From: Siphonodentalium dalli
Taxonomy: Eukaryota > Mollusca > Scaphopoda > Gadilida > Siphonodentaliidae
Length of the DNA stretch: 64,000 nt
Assembly: GCA_032622095.1 (NCBI GenBank)
Contig: CP136063.1
Span: 8,471,814-8,535,813, forward strand
Direction of reading: 5' to 3'
Shown: in pieces, positions 9,753-20,662 of the stretch
Numbering within the stretch: position 1 is the stretch's first letter
Layout: each line of letters begins with the position of its first letter
Notes under the pieces: model-generated
Told to the model about the DNA's origin: nothing
What the model saw: the letters and a program-made list of their open reading frames with translations, nothing else
Database searches by the model: none
Program-made: the position numbers and the translations under genes

Positions 9753-11117
9753 CAGCGGGAATAACTCGCATCGACCAGAGTGTGATGAGGAGCTCTCTTA
9801 TAACATCACGGGGTATAACATAATACTGAGAGAAGTCTGCAACATACTGAGATATATCCAGGGTTCTATGATGATGTGCTTCTATTATAGCATTCCATCC
9901 GTCATCACTGTGACGAGGGACATCAGATTCATATAGCCACCTCTTATCATTGTTCATGCCCGCTGTACTTCCGATGTCATGGAATATGTTATGGGTCGCC
10001 TCCTGATCCAGACACAGAGCGTAGACAGCGATAATCTCGAGGACGCGGTTACTAAGCTGATCAACGCTCCAAGAATCCGATTTACCAAAATGATTAAGTA
10101 GAAACAATACGATGAGTTTGATATTATATGAAGGGAAGGCGGCCTTCGGACACACAACACAGTCCTGTTTATAATCCGGGAGGAAATAATGAGCGAGACA
10201 TTTAGTGAGCTGGTACGCCATTCCTGCACCGGTCCCGGACAAATCACTCATCACCCTCGACTCGGCGAATGTTGTTGTTAATAGGAACCGATCCCCGTAA
10301 TCGTTAATGATGTAGAATGCGAATGGTGGCTGATCTACGAGAGATTGTATGATTCGATCCCCTCGTGATGAAGTCAGACTCTCGTCCCTCATCCCGACCG
10401 ATATATCAAGCTTCATTTCTGAGTCGTTGAGTGTAAATGTTACAGCCGTGGCTTTATGTCGGTCGCATTCCTTGATGTATTTAAGGCCGGGTATCATCTT
10501 CACATTACGTATCAGTGAGTTTACTATGAGGCTCCTTAGTGTGAGTCCTGCACTGAATCCTCCTCCTCCCAACTCAAACCATTCAGCTCCCTCTATGTTA
10601 TCCTTAATATACTCCTCACATGACTCGCTGACTCGGATGTTATACATATTACTCTTCACCGGGAACCACGCTTCGTGGTGATTATACAGACACGGCAGAA
10701 ATATCACAAAATCTGCTTCATCCATTTTAATAGTTTTAGTTTGTTCAGCGACGGACCCCAGAAGGACGACTGCACTCTGTTTAAATAAGTCTGGATACGT
10801 CGCCCTCAGATCCGTCAGCACCAACTCCATTAACCTCTCTATATGAAGCATGATAATCTGACTGTCGGGTCGAGAGGTCACCTCGCAGTCTGATTTAATA
10901 AAGGAGTGTAACATCTGGTGCAGCATGCTCCCGGTATCTGGTGCCGTACAACTCACCACCCGCCGTGTTATCTCTCTTATCTCCGGGTTGATATCAGCGT
11001 CACGACTGTCTAATGTTTCCATGAGAACCGTCAGTATAGGAATGTTAGCTGACGATTCTTGCAGCATGTCGTGTTGTGGGTTGATGTCTGTAGGAATTGA
11101 TCTCCAGCTCAGATCAC
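9753..11117 (-). CDS. Mab-21/cGAS-like nucleotidyltransferase (cGLR), large exon
   Basis: The predicted product belongs to the Mab-21/cGAS-like nucleotidyltransferases, innate sensors that make cyclic dinucleotides when active. Numbering from Met at 11067, the protein shows GS at 104-105, E117-x-D119 (in MDEADFVIFLP), a third acidic residue D221 (KLDISVGM) and the helical-lobe motif SYNIK at 313-317. This is the full catalytic set, with spacing like cGAS. A cGAS-type zinc thumb (H-x5-CC-x6-C) is not evident, so the ligand may differ from double-stranded DNA. The frame stays open upstream of that Met to a good acceptor (TTTCAG|GTGATC), so the true N-terminus is probably in another exon. At the 3' end, CTG|GTGAGT is a strong donor. 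Unspliced, translation stops at 9736 after GESFS. The exon is 1365 nt. The domain is complete with no frameshift. Ortholog identity and ligand are unknown. Confidence 0.85.
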
Positions 11118-12780
11118 CTGAAATATAGAAACAAACGTCAGAATATTTAAAACAAGTCAGGAATATCTATATAATCGTGTTCTATATAATAATTTAATAA
11201 AGTATTAGATATTTAACCGTTCACATATAATCTATCATTAACATCAAGTGATGCAGCTTCATATTTGATTAATATTAAAATAACAGACAAAGCTGCAACG
11301 TTTGGTGTAATAATAAAGCTGTCCAAAATATCAGGCACAAAAAAAGTAAGAAAAATTAATTTGGAGAAAAATATGGTTTTTTTTTCAAATTTATTTTATT
11401 TTATTTATTTTCAAATTTTTTTTATTTACTAACGCGGTATTTTTTTTCCAACATGTCAGTACATTTTGATCATTAAATCCAAAATAAATAAACTCTTAAC
11501 AATATATCTGTAATATGTGAAGAGTGACTATCATGTAACATAGTGACATAAAACATTGAAGTAAATGATTCTCTGATCCTCAGTCTGCTGTAATTATTAT
11601 AACTCCACAACAATTTAAAGGCCCTGGCAGCTGGACTGGAAAAAATTAAGGTTCGCATGTTAAAATGGAGAGATGTCAATTTATAGACAACAATAACAAT
11701 TGATTTTAACTAAAACAGACTTCATTAAATGGTTGGTAACTCATCCGTGATCAAGCATAATGTCTGTGTAGTTTTAGGATATTTATTCACATGAATTAGC
11801 CAAATAACATAAAGAATTATAGACCATTTATTATTTATCCATGTTGCCTTTTAAAGTCTTTAATGTGAGGAACTCAACAAGCCTTAAATAGATAGGAATT
11901 CTTGGTATTATTTGGTTATTTTTCCCATTGATTTTAAGCACATTTGTTGAACACCTGCATCATGACTCTCAGTGAATTCATGTTCATTTCATCTTTGGTG
12001 GAGACGGACCGTGTTAGTTTCCAGTCTGACACCGTGTAACTTTCAGTGCTAACACCTGCTTCCTGTGAAGAGTTCAGATAGAAAAACTGGGCCACCATTA
12101 ATCTTTATACTTTGTATGATGTTGAGAAATGTGCTGCCAACCAGGGGTGGGGATGGTGGGGGGGGAGAAAAAAAACTCCAGGATACAAGGTTGAAAATTT
12201 TTTATTTTTTAATTTTTTGGGACCCACCATCCTGAGAACGCATCTATTTTCCTGTCTGATCTCAGACACCCACCCCTCCAACACAAGTTTTTTCAAGGGC
12301 AAATGGGGACCCACCCTCAAAGTTTAATTAAAAAAAACAGTGAAATTAGCAGGATAAGGCAAACAAAAGGTGTGAAATATTATAAATAATTAACCATCCG
12401 GATATAATGTCACTCATGTTATCTCAATGAAAGGCACCAGAAATCTCAGAAAATCACAAAACCCTCTTTATAATAATTTTATTAATAAACTTGTCAAATA
12501 ATTAAGGTTGAGTATCCAGGATACCCACAGTTGTTTAATTATATAATTCTATCTGCAGTCTGTTCTATTAACCAATAACAAGTAACTGAAGAACACACTG
12601 ACACAATACATGAATACTTTGCACATGGCAGAAATACAGGGGTTTGTAATGCACTCGCTGCTAGGCCACACCCCCCCCAATGTGCACGGCCATTACGGGC
12701 TGTACCTACTAGTAAATATGAGACCCACGTATACAACCATGATGTAAAGTAGGTGCATATATAACCCTTCCTAAAATTTT
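11118..12780. other. Upstream intron or flank of the cGLR exon
   Basis: This is AT-rich sequence with T-runs (11370-11450). At 12130-12330 there is a G-run/A-run/TTTTTTGGGACCCACC patch resembling 9150-9290 inverted, a low-complexity repeat. I could not locate the preceding exon, which should end in phase 1. Confidence 0.4.
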
Positions 12781-12965
12781 GTAAAAAACCCTGTGCCAGT
12801 GCATTCTGTTATATATGTGAGTTGCCCATAGGAAGCCTCGTATATATAAGGGAATACATTTACCTAAGAATATTAACCTTGACCTTGTAAGCCAATGCAT
12901 TCTCTTATATATGTGAGGCTCCCTATGGGTGACGCATTTATATAAGAGAATGCACTGGCACAAGA
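12781..12965. repeat. Inverted repeats around TTATATATGTGAG
   Basis: GTGCATTCTGTTATATATGT at about 12799 and GCATTCTCTTATATATGTGA at about 12897 are direct copies. ATTTATATAAGAGAATGCAC at about 12936 is inverted, so the last two can fold into a hairpin about 70 nt long. It looks like a small MITE-like unit with a partial tandem copy. Confidence 0.55.
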
Positions 12966-13808
12966 TATGTAATGCTGCACCAGCGCAGCTCCCATCATGA
13001 GAGGGTTAAGGATGTACCTTGAGGGCTGTGTAGGTTTGGATGGGGGAGGGGTGGCAGTGGATCGCATTATGAGCTCGTGTGGCAGAAACAGTAATCTCAA
13101 AATAAAATGTTATCATCTCAAACTTGAATACTTGTTTTGTAATGTTATGTTTAATCACTCAGCTTTTAATTATATCGGTCGGCCCCATAAATCCAAGCTC
13201 CCATCTCCCTAATGATGAACGTCACACGATGATACCGAAAATATGTATCTTCAATATTCATAAGAGTTAAATCACCAGAAGAATTAAATGAGCTCATATT
13301 GGCATCATAGAGATAATTGAAGATCAAAACCAACAATAGTGCAATTTTATCCTCATAAAATGCGGGACCCACTCCATGATATTGTTTAATTAAGGAAAAA
13401 TTATTGTGTAAATATTGAAACTAAGAGCCCCCTTCTCTTGATTAATGCTCTATTTTGGTCCAGTTTATAAGCCTGAATATATGGACATTTAAAATATTTT
13501 AAGTAGTCAGAATTCCCAACACCCCACCCCCCTCCCCCAGTGCCAACGTCCAAGTGAAAATCAACAGTAAAAAGGCCAAACCTGGATATAGAGTGTCTGA
13601 TATTTGCCAAACGAGGCCCCCAGAGTTGTATCTGTTAAAATGTGTATATGTTTATATACACAAAGGAGCAAACTGTATGTGACATTTTGTTATGTAATTA
13701 ATACATCCACATATGTGGAATCTAGATATTGAGTTTTGTGATTCTACAACCCTGATATATTGCCTTCCAGCTGTTGAAAACTTTCACTATTGAACCCTCG
13801 GACACGTA
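12966..13808. other. Anonymous sequence
   Basis: No exons or element ends were recognised. A C-rich patch occurs near 13520-13540. The small frames here lack splice context. Confidence 0.35.
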
Positions 13809-13960
13809 TTGTTTGAACATCATCTAAAAGCTATTTGTGCAAAAAGTTCCAACTCTCTATATGCCATAAATCAAGTAATGAATTTCCTTCCTATTGACTG
13901 TCTCTGTATGCTGTATTTCACTTTAGTTCCCATATCCTCTGTTGAATTGAGCTATGGGGG
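13809..13960 (+). pseudogene. LINE reverse transcriptase C-terminal fragment
   Basis: The frame begins MFEHHLKAICAKSSNSLYAI and continues to a LPIDCLCMLYFTL block and an SYGG motif. This follows the familiar pattern at the C-terminus of non-LTR reverse transcriptases (H-x2-x-IC-x-K-x3-x-LY-x-L ... LP ... LY ... YG-x-x-WG). After SYGG the resemblance stops, which points to a frameshift or truncation. No YADD-containing palm region is seen upstream, so this is a short 5'-truncated relic. The LINE clade cannot be assigned from this fragment. Confidence 0.5.
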
Positions 13961-14151
13961 AATGCTGGTACCCACAAACAAGTTGTTGTTCTACAGAGAG
14001 TTCTTTAGACAATCGAAGAATTCACCTGCTCTCACATGTCTTATGACAGGATTCATTACGATTATTGATAGTGAATCAATATCAATACTTAATATTTTAT
14101 GTTTATATGCCTGTCCCAGGTGGGACTAAAGTATACCTCTCATATTGAAAA

Positions 14152-14500
14152 TGTTCTAAGTGGAAAAAGGGGGATAACTCCACACACACAAAAGTCAGAC
14201 AGACCTCACGATCGCAGGTGCACAGGTTTCCATGGTACTAGACATCTGTGTCAAGTTTAAAAACAATTGAACCAAAAATGTAGGAATTAAAGCTCGGACA
14301 AAGGTATACCATTGAACATTTTCTATGTTAACAAAGGGAGATAACTCTGGTTCTGAATTCACAACTATTTGACCTGGTGACCTCATTTAAACAAATCTGA
14401 AAGCAAGTACCTAGAGAACATCCACACCAAATATCAACCCATTTGGTCTTATGGTTCTGAAGAAGACAATTATTGACAGATGGACAGACTAATTACATTA
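14152..14500. repeat. 'GGGGGATAACTCC' repeat family, one core
   Basis: The block reads GGGGGATAACTCC, then CGCAGGTGCACAGG, GTAGGAATTAAAGCTCGGAC, and a second part with GACCTCATTTAAACAAATCT, ending at GACAGATGGACAGAC. The first part is homologous to the tandem dimer at 23717-24050, and the second to 24600-24840. It seems to be a compact mobile element with a GACA/GACG-type tail. Confidence 0.6.
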
Positions 14501-15087
14501 TATGTACCTTTTTTTTTTCTCAAACGGGCGTATAAAACACTCTAGCTCCCAAATTTACATATTTTTATTTCAATGGCCTTGTTAGAATGTTGAGAATTCA
14601 TAGTTATAAGATCAGGGCAGTTTGGAATCAGTAAACAACCCATATGTTTCTTTGGATTGTAACAGGTAATGTACCAACTACTTACGTGCATCTAGTGACA
14701 CCAATTCCTTCCACATCATGGACAACCTAAAAGGTAATGGCATGATTATAAAATACAAATATATAGTGTCAAATAGTAAGAGTGTTATTGTGTGCTTATT
14801 CATGTTGCTAGTTCTAAATATATTTAAAATATAGTCCAGACATGTTTTCACAAAATTATACTTTTTATGGTATTTATGCAGAAAAGTCATAACTCTAGAC
14901 ATTTTATATAATTTAGGTATGCTGAACAAGATTAGCCCTAGTGCCAGTCAGATTTTTGTGTTCTTGACCTATAAAATGAGAAACAAAATGGCCACCACAA
15001 TATCCTAAATTTTTAACAGCATACCGATTACCTCTGACCAGAAGCAAGTGAATGATATGCAAGCGATATTATGCACCACTAAATCAT
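14501..15087. other. Anonymous AT-rich sequence
   Basis: There is a T-run (14510-14519) and no recognisable exon or element. An 83-residue minus-strand frame (14678-14929) is AT-rich without domain signals. Confidence 0.35.
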
Positions 15088-15384
15088 TAAGGGGATAATT
15101 TAATGCGTTACAGTTAATAGTGCGATTAGGAACTCAGAAAGTGTCTGAGTATTAAATACTTTATTTTGTTTTTAATGGGAAACTTGGTATTTGTCTTTCC
15201 ACTGCACCCTTCCACAATATTCATTCATAGAACAAATTTACGGCTCCAATCTAGAGGTCACCCCAAAGATTCATGTGAAGTTTGGCGATGATCGGATGAG
15301 AGATCTGACCTGTAGGATGTGCTAACGAAAATTGTTGATGGACGCATGCTCAGACGGATGGACAACTTTGTCAAGTTGAGCTAC
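15088..15384 (+). mobile_element. Short diverged relative of the satellite-bearing element
   Basis: The left part AGGGGATAATTTAATGCGTT followed by GTGCGATTAGGAAC is homologous to the subterminal left arm of copies A-D. The middle carries GATGATCGGATGAGAGATCT and a CTGTAG..GTGCTAA core. The end has GGACGCATGCTCAGACGGA and a perfect 6-bp hairpin CAACTT-TGTC-AAGTTG, then AGCTA. It is thus a single-core element with the same layout as the large copies, and an older one judging by divergence. Confidence 0.6.
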
Positions 15385-16342
15385 AAATGATAACCGTCAA
15401 TAAATTATTTGAAATGGTCGCAATATGAATGTCATGCTCACGCCAAAGGTGTTAATTTACTATGACCTCAACCAGATGTAGTTACATGCACCTGGATGTC
15501 GCTGAGAGTAACTAACATGTCAATTTCAGATAAGATATGAGTCACAATGAGTCTAATTCCACGGACTTTAGTACACTGCATTCAGTAATGGGATGGTGGC
15601 CAAAACGGTGACAACTTATTGTCGATAAATGCTAACGCTGCTCAATTGCCAAAACATTTGGTCAAAATAGGCAACCCGATATGGTTATTTTTGTGGAATG
15701 AGTATATTTCAATATTTCTATAATGAATTTAGAAAATTTGATGTAACTCATCAAACTCAACTCAATATTGTGGCATGTATGCTGACTTTCTGATGTTTAT
15801 ATATCCGACCTGGTAGCCAGCGAATGAAGTTGTCATCAGGGGTTGTAAAACGCCCCATTGCTCGACTGAATTTCCCGAGCAAGGTGGACAATGTTTAATT
15901 TGTATATATTAATTTGCCATATGGCATATTTGGCACACATTATTATACAGGAGAAAAAGAAGCACAGTCCACTCAAACACTTCCATATATACAATGTAGC
16001 ATCTACAAGGCCAAGTTTTTTGTGTTAACATTGCTTACAAGTGGAGGGACATAATTATTTAATAAGGAAGAAAATGAGTGGGATGTTATTAAGTCTTGGG
16101 GATGGGTGCAGGGGTATATCTATCAGCTCCCGGACTATTATATTTGGTATGATCTTTTGACATCTGGTGACATCATCAATGACAAAATCATATAACTTCC
16201 ATGGGATTACCGTTTCTCCCTTCCTATGATGATCAGACAAAAATGGAAACTGAGTAGAAGGCTAAACTGTTACCTAGTAGGTACACATGGACCCAAAATA
16301 TTCTCTGTTAAATAATATTTTCCTGTAAAATACACATTAGAG
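15385..16342. other. Anonymous sequence between mobile elements
   Basis: I see no gene, tandem repeat or clear transposon end. Frames are short and lack splice signals. Confidence 0.35.
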
Positions 16343-16344
16343 TA

Positions 16345-18902
16345 CAGCTATGCTCTCAGTAAGCGACCTGTTTAACGAGGTTATGGGCCGGTACCTACCG
16401 CGGTGTTACCACCAAAATACCGCGGTTATCATTCTGTACCGCGACGGAGGGCGGTTGACCCGCGGTACTGGTACGGTATTCTTACCGTTGATTACCGCAT
16501 GTGACCGCGTTATTGGTGTTCGTTACCGCGGTATTTTTTTCGGAACCGCGTTCAAATTACCGCTAACGGCCCTCCACCGCGGAGATAAAAAAGACTGAAA
16601 CAAGGTGTCACTGGGTAGGTAAATGTTTATGAACTTTTGTTTTGAATGAATACAGTAAGCTGCACGTAATTATATATGCGTAATGAATATAAATTAATAG
16701 TAATGCAATCGGATTACATATGAACACATGTCAGGTTTACATGTAACAAATTACAAATGTACACGTACATCACGTTTAATCACGTCGGCGGTTTTTGAAC
16801 TCAACTACAGTTGCTTACGGCGACTGGATTACGCAACACACCGTGGAGTAATAGTTTTGTTGTTAGCATGCAACTATCTTACATATCGTCAAATGATTTA
16901 CGCACCCGATTCCTATATCGGTTTCCACTCATGCGGAATTTGTTGTTTTTTTTTTTGTGTTTCCGAAATCTAATTAAATTTCTCATAAAATGGGAAAAGT
17001 AAATCCTCCATTTCTCTGAATTTGGTCGAAACCAACGGGGACGGTGCATTAGTAACACTTGAGTCCGATTTTAGTCTTAGAGGCCAGGGCGGCGATCATT
17101 GCAGAAATATTCATATTCGTTCAAATCTATAGTTTTGTTCATAACCCAAACACAATCGGCGCGTAAATAGTATATTATCGCCAAGACGTATGATTGTACG
17201 CATGCGTGAAACAGTAAAGCAATTTACAAACATTTGCGGCTGAAGATTTCTTGTCGGTGGGAATAAAATGTATAACTTAGAAAGCGTGGCACATGTCATG
17301 TCATGTCAAAGTAAAGTTGTTATCATCACCAATGTGCGCGACAAACAACACGCAAAACACCAAACATTGAAAGACACAACGTTGTCAAATCAGTCTTTGA
17401 TTTTGTTACGTGAACATTCATTGTGCTCACGAGTGCATGTCGGGCGGCATCGTTTGATGTGAAATTGCAACTTTTGGCACATACCGGTATTCCTATCTAA
17501 TCGTTATTCGGAAAAAACATGCATGGTGTTGGAAATTGAACTCTAAATACGTTTGTTTGGTTATATACAGTATTACAGAGGTTAACATTGTAACATAATT
17601 ATTTCAAGTGATCAAATCCGGTGTGTTTTAGTCCTTGTTAGTTTATTCCCGATACGGTAGCAATAAAGAGCGTTTGTCTCACTTTTGTGTGACAAATATT
17701 TATAAATAGCTATTACGTGCACAACAATTTAAAGATCGAATGAGACTTGTCTGTTTTTTAAAGCCACGTGCTTCGCACATAATATTATTCGCAATACCAA
17801 AATAGATCGATAAATATCTGAACTACCTTCTGCGAGCATTATGTAAGCCAAACGGACGCATTTGAAGTAATGGACATACAAGTGTCCAAAACACAAAACA
17901 GCCATTCGCGCGTCATGTGTGTAGTTATACTATATAATAGCACCATCAACAAAACACATATTTATTTCACCCATTGAGCCCAGTTATAAAAAGACATGAC
18001 GACATCTTAATTTAAGTTCCCCGTGACCTATATTAACAAAGTCTGCCAGCTGCAGTATGACATAATCAGCGACACGTGCTTTTGCGCAGAATGTGTTTTT
18101 TTCCTGGATATACAGGAGTTCCACTTTGTGTCTTTTATACTAAGACAATAATTCCCGTCATACGAACAAATGGTGTTTGTGATTTGCAGTTAATGAATGT
18201 CAATAAAGTTAATAATGATATTCATTCTGGGGACTATTTAAATAGTGGTCGTTATCATTCAATTTAGGGATCACGTACATCTGAACATTGATATAAACTG
18301 TAGATACCGGATTTATCGAGCTGTCTAAAATGGCCGAAATCATTTGTTCCCTTCCCGATAACCAACACTGATTACAAATAGTGTCATTTATGGGAATTGT
18401 AGGCGATAAAAAGAGACTAGAAATGTTGTAATTTTTTAATATTCACATATTACATATGACTTTCTCAAAGTAACTTATAGTTATACATTTACTTAATCTG
18501 GAAGCCCGTTATAATGGGCATATTTCCCGATATTCGGCTTTCATCTGTTTCAATATTTTAATAATACACTTTACGGTACACAACCATGGACGGAGATCGT
18601 GAGAACGACCGTCCTATTTTGGAAGATTAACGGTCAGCTATCGAATCCCATCATTAACCGCGTTCTAAAAACGGTACCGTTTGGCGGTAATGTCACCGCG
18701 TTTGTGTGGTGCATTACCGCATGCCACCGCGGTACCAACATCCGTTACCGTTTGAAGTGCGGTGGTACCGCGAACGTCGCGGTGGTACCGCGGTACCCGC
18801 GTGGTAGTTCAACCGCGAATCGGCGGTATGTCGCGGTATTGCACCGCGGTATGAACGCATGTACACCTCGTTAAAACAGGTCGCTTACTTTGAGCATAGC
18901 TG
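16345..18902. mobile_element. 2.56-kb TA-target element with ACCGCGGT arrays
   Basis: The left TIR is CAGCTATGCTCTCAGTAAGC and the right TIR, read inward, CAGCTATGCTCAAAGTAAGC. Similarity continues through GACCTGTTT(T)AACGAGG, about 38 bp in all. TA flanks both ends (16343-16344, 18903-18904). For about 200-250 bp inside each TIR the sequence is packed with ACCGCGGT / TACCGCGGTA palindromic variants, rich in CpG and unlike the AT-rich centre. No transposase frame is visible in the 2-kb centre. The 81- and 91-residue frames at 16350-16598 and 18599-18874 are read-throughs of these arrays. Confidence 0.8.
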
Positions 18903-18904
18903 TA

Positions 18905-20660
18905 CATGAAAATACCAAAGAAGTTGATTTGTGAGGGTGCATCAGTGGTCCTGACAGCCCACGGCCTATAAGTTCTTTGTGACTATTCGGGAGACTTCGG
19001 TGTGACCTTGAACTTACGAGTACTGCCATTTTGGGCTATATTTTATAATAATCCAATAACATATATATATCAGCTCTCTTTTGCTATGTTGATTCATTAA
19101 AAGTATGTTAATTCTGATATACCTGCACAATTTTCATTATTTCTGTGACCATTTTGAATTCAAGGACACCGACATCAACCTGGCACTGTGGCCCATTTTG
19201 TTCAGCATTACCCAATTGTAATTCACCTGAGTCACCACTTTTCCACGAAAATGCAGTTTACACTATTTTCTAGGTCTGTTTTATGATAATTAACATCTCT
19301 TGCATGTTTACTCACAACATAATCGATGACAACATCCTTACTCATGGTCCTGTTTCATTAGATGAGATAAAATGTAGTTGACATCACAGAACCTCAGGAC
19401 GATTAATCACATGATGACCCCATGATTGGGGAACGATTCACCCATAACACCGAGACACATATAATATGTATATGCTCTCATATTATTTATATTCTTTTCT
19501 GTAAATAGCTTTCTGTATTTCTCAATATTCATTCGAATCAGTGAGAATAAATCATCATCATAGTGAGCTTGTTTTACTGTTTCACCTGTATAATGATGCC
19601 ATCCACACAGATGTAGACCTGCTGCTTGTATCATCACTGCTATCATATGTGGAAACTGTAGACATATCATTCCCATCTATTTGGCATGCTCCCTGGATGA
19701 TGAAAAACAACAGATTAAATTCAAATTAGCATGACTTGTTGTCATTGTCTGGTTTTACATCTAACCAAATTACCATCATAACAACTCACTCAATTTGTTG
19801 ATTGTTTTATGAATTGCACATTGGCATTTCCCAATTTACATTACCAACAGAAAGAATTTAGTTGCTAGATATTACATGCAACCTCTGATTGATAGATTCG
19901 CCACACAAAATCTGATCCCAATTTGAAATCTGAAGTGTGATTCATGTCGAGATTTACAGGATACTAATGAGATGATGTTCTTTCTGATACCTTTTCTGAT
20001 ACCTTCCTGATGAACTAAACTCTCTATTTTGAGAATAAACTGCAAAGCATTTTATTACTTGATTTTTTGGCTCAAAGGTAGGAGAGGTGTGAGGAAAACA
20101 AAATAAAATAGGAATGAATGATTGTCAAAAAATTGCAAGGATATTTATATTTTTATTTAGAAATCAAGAGATGAATAAACAAACACAAATATTGCCAAGA
20201 TTGGCGTTCATGTTGGTGATTGTTTTAAAGTCGGATAATCTGGTTTTCACCAGACTGTAAAGACAGAGAAGACTGGGACTCTGATGACTACAACAGTCAG
20301 TACTTGACAAAAGTAGTTCTAAACATGGACACAGCTGGAGGTTCTCAGATGAGCAGGGCTCTTTATCTTGAAATTTATGCATGCACACCACTGACAAATT
20401 TCCAACCTCTTACCCTTTTTAAACAAGACAACCAAACCACAGAACTAAGTTCACAAAATTTCTTTTGCACAGCCCTCTTTTTCAACTGAAACCGGTTCAA
20501 GCTCTCAAATTTTTGAAAATTACCAACCTGACATCCCCATAAAGTTAAAATCTATGGCCATATCGGTCCATTAGTTTAACCTGAAGTAGGAACATATGGA
20601 CTGTTGGTTTAAAACATACTGGTTGGACAATCAAATCAAACTATGTGAACAATTCAGACC
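18905..20660. other. Spacer between two TA-target elements
   Basis: Mostly anonymous sequence. It contains the unassigned minus-strand frame at 19407-19676. Confidence 0.35.
19407..19676 (-). CDS. Unassigned ORF, possible exon
   Basis: An 89-codon frame with non-repetitive, protein-like composition: a mixed helix (FPHMIAVMIQAAGLHLCGWH), then DDDLFSLIRMNIEKYRKLF and an aromatic C-terminal part (MRAYTYYMCLGVMGESF). An in-frame stop lies directly before the Met. CCAAATAG|ATG could be an acceptor and ATGG|GTGAAT a donor. I do not recognise the family. It lies on the same strand as the two real genes, so it might be an exon of the cGLR gene or of the Pro/Gln-rich gene, or a decayed pseudogene. 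Confidence 0.25.
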   Translation of the reverse strand: MGMICLQFPHMIAVMIQAAGLHLCGWHHYTGETVKQAHYDDDLFSLIRMNIEKYRKLFTEKNINNMRAYTYYMCLGVMGESFPNHGVIM

Positions 20661-20662
20661 TA

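Noticed and set aside
18599-18874. 91-codon plus-strand ORF rich in Arg/Gly/Val (and 16350-16598)
   Set aside because: It lies in the ACCGCGGT subterminal arrays of a TA-target element. The length reflects the GC-rich repeat, not coding constraint.
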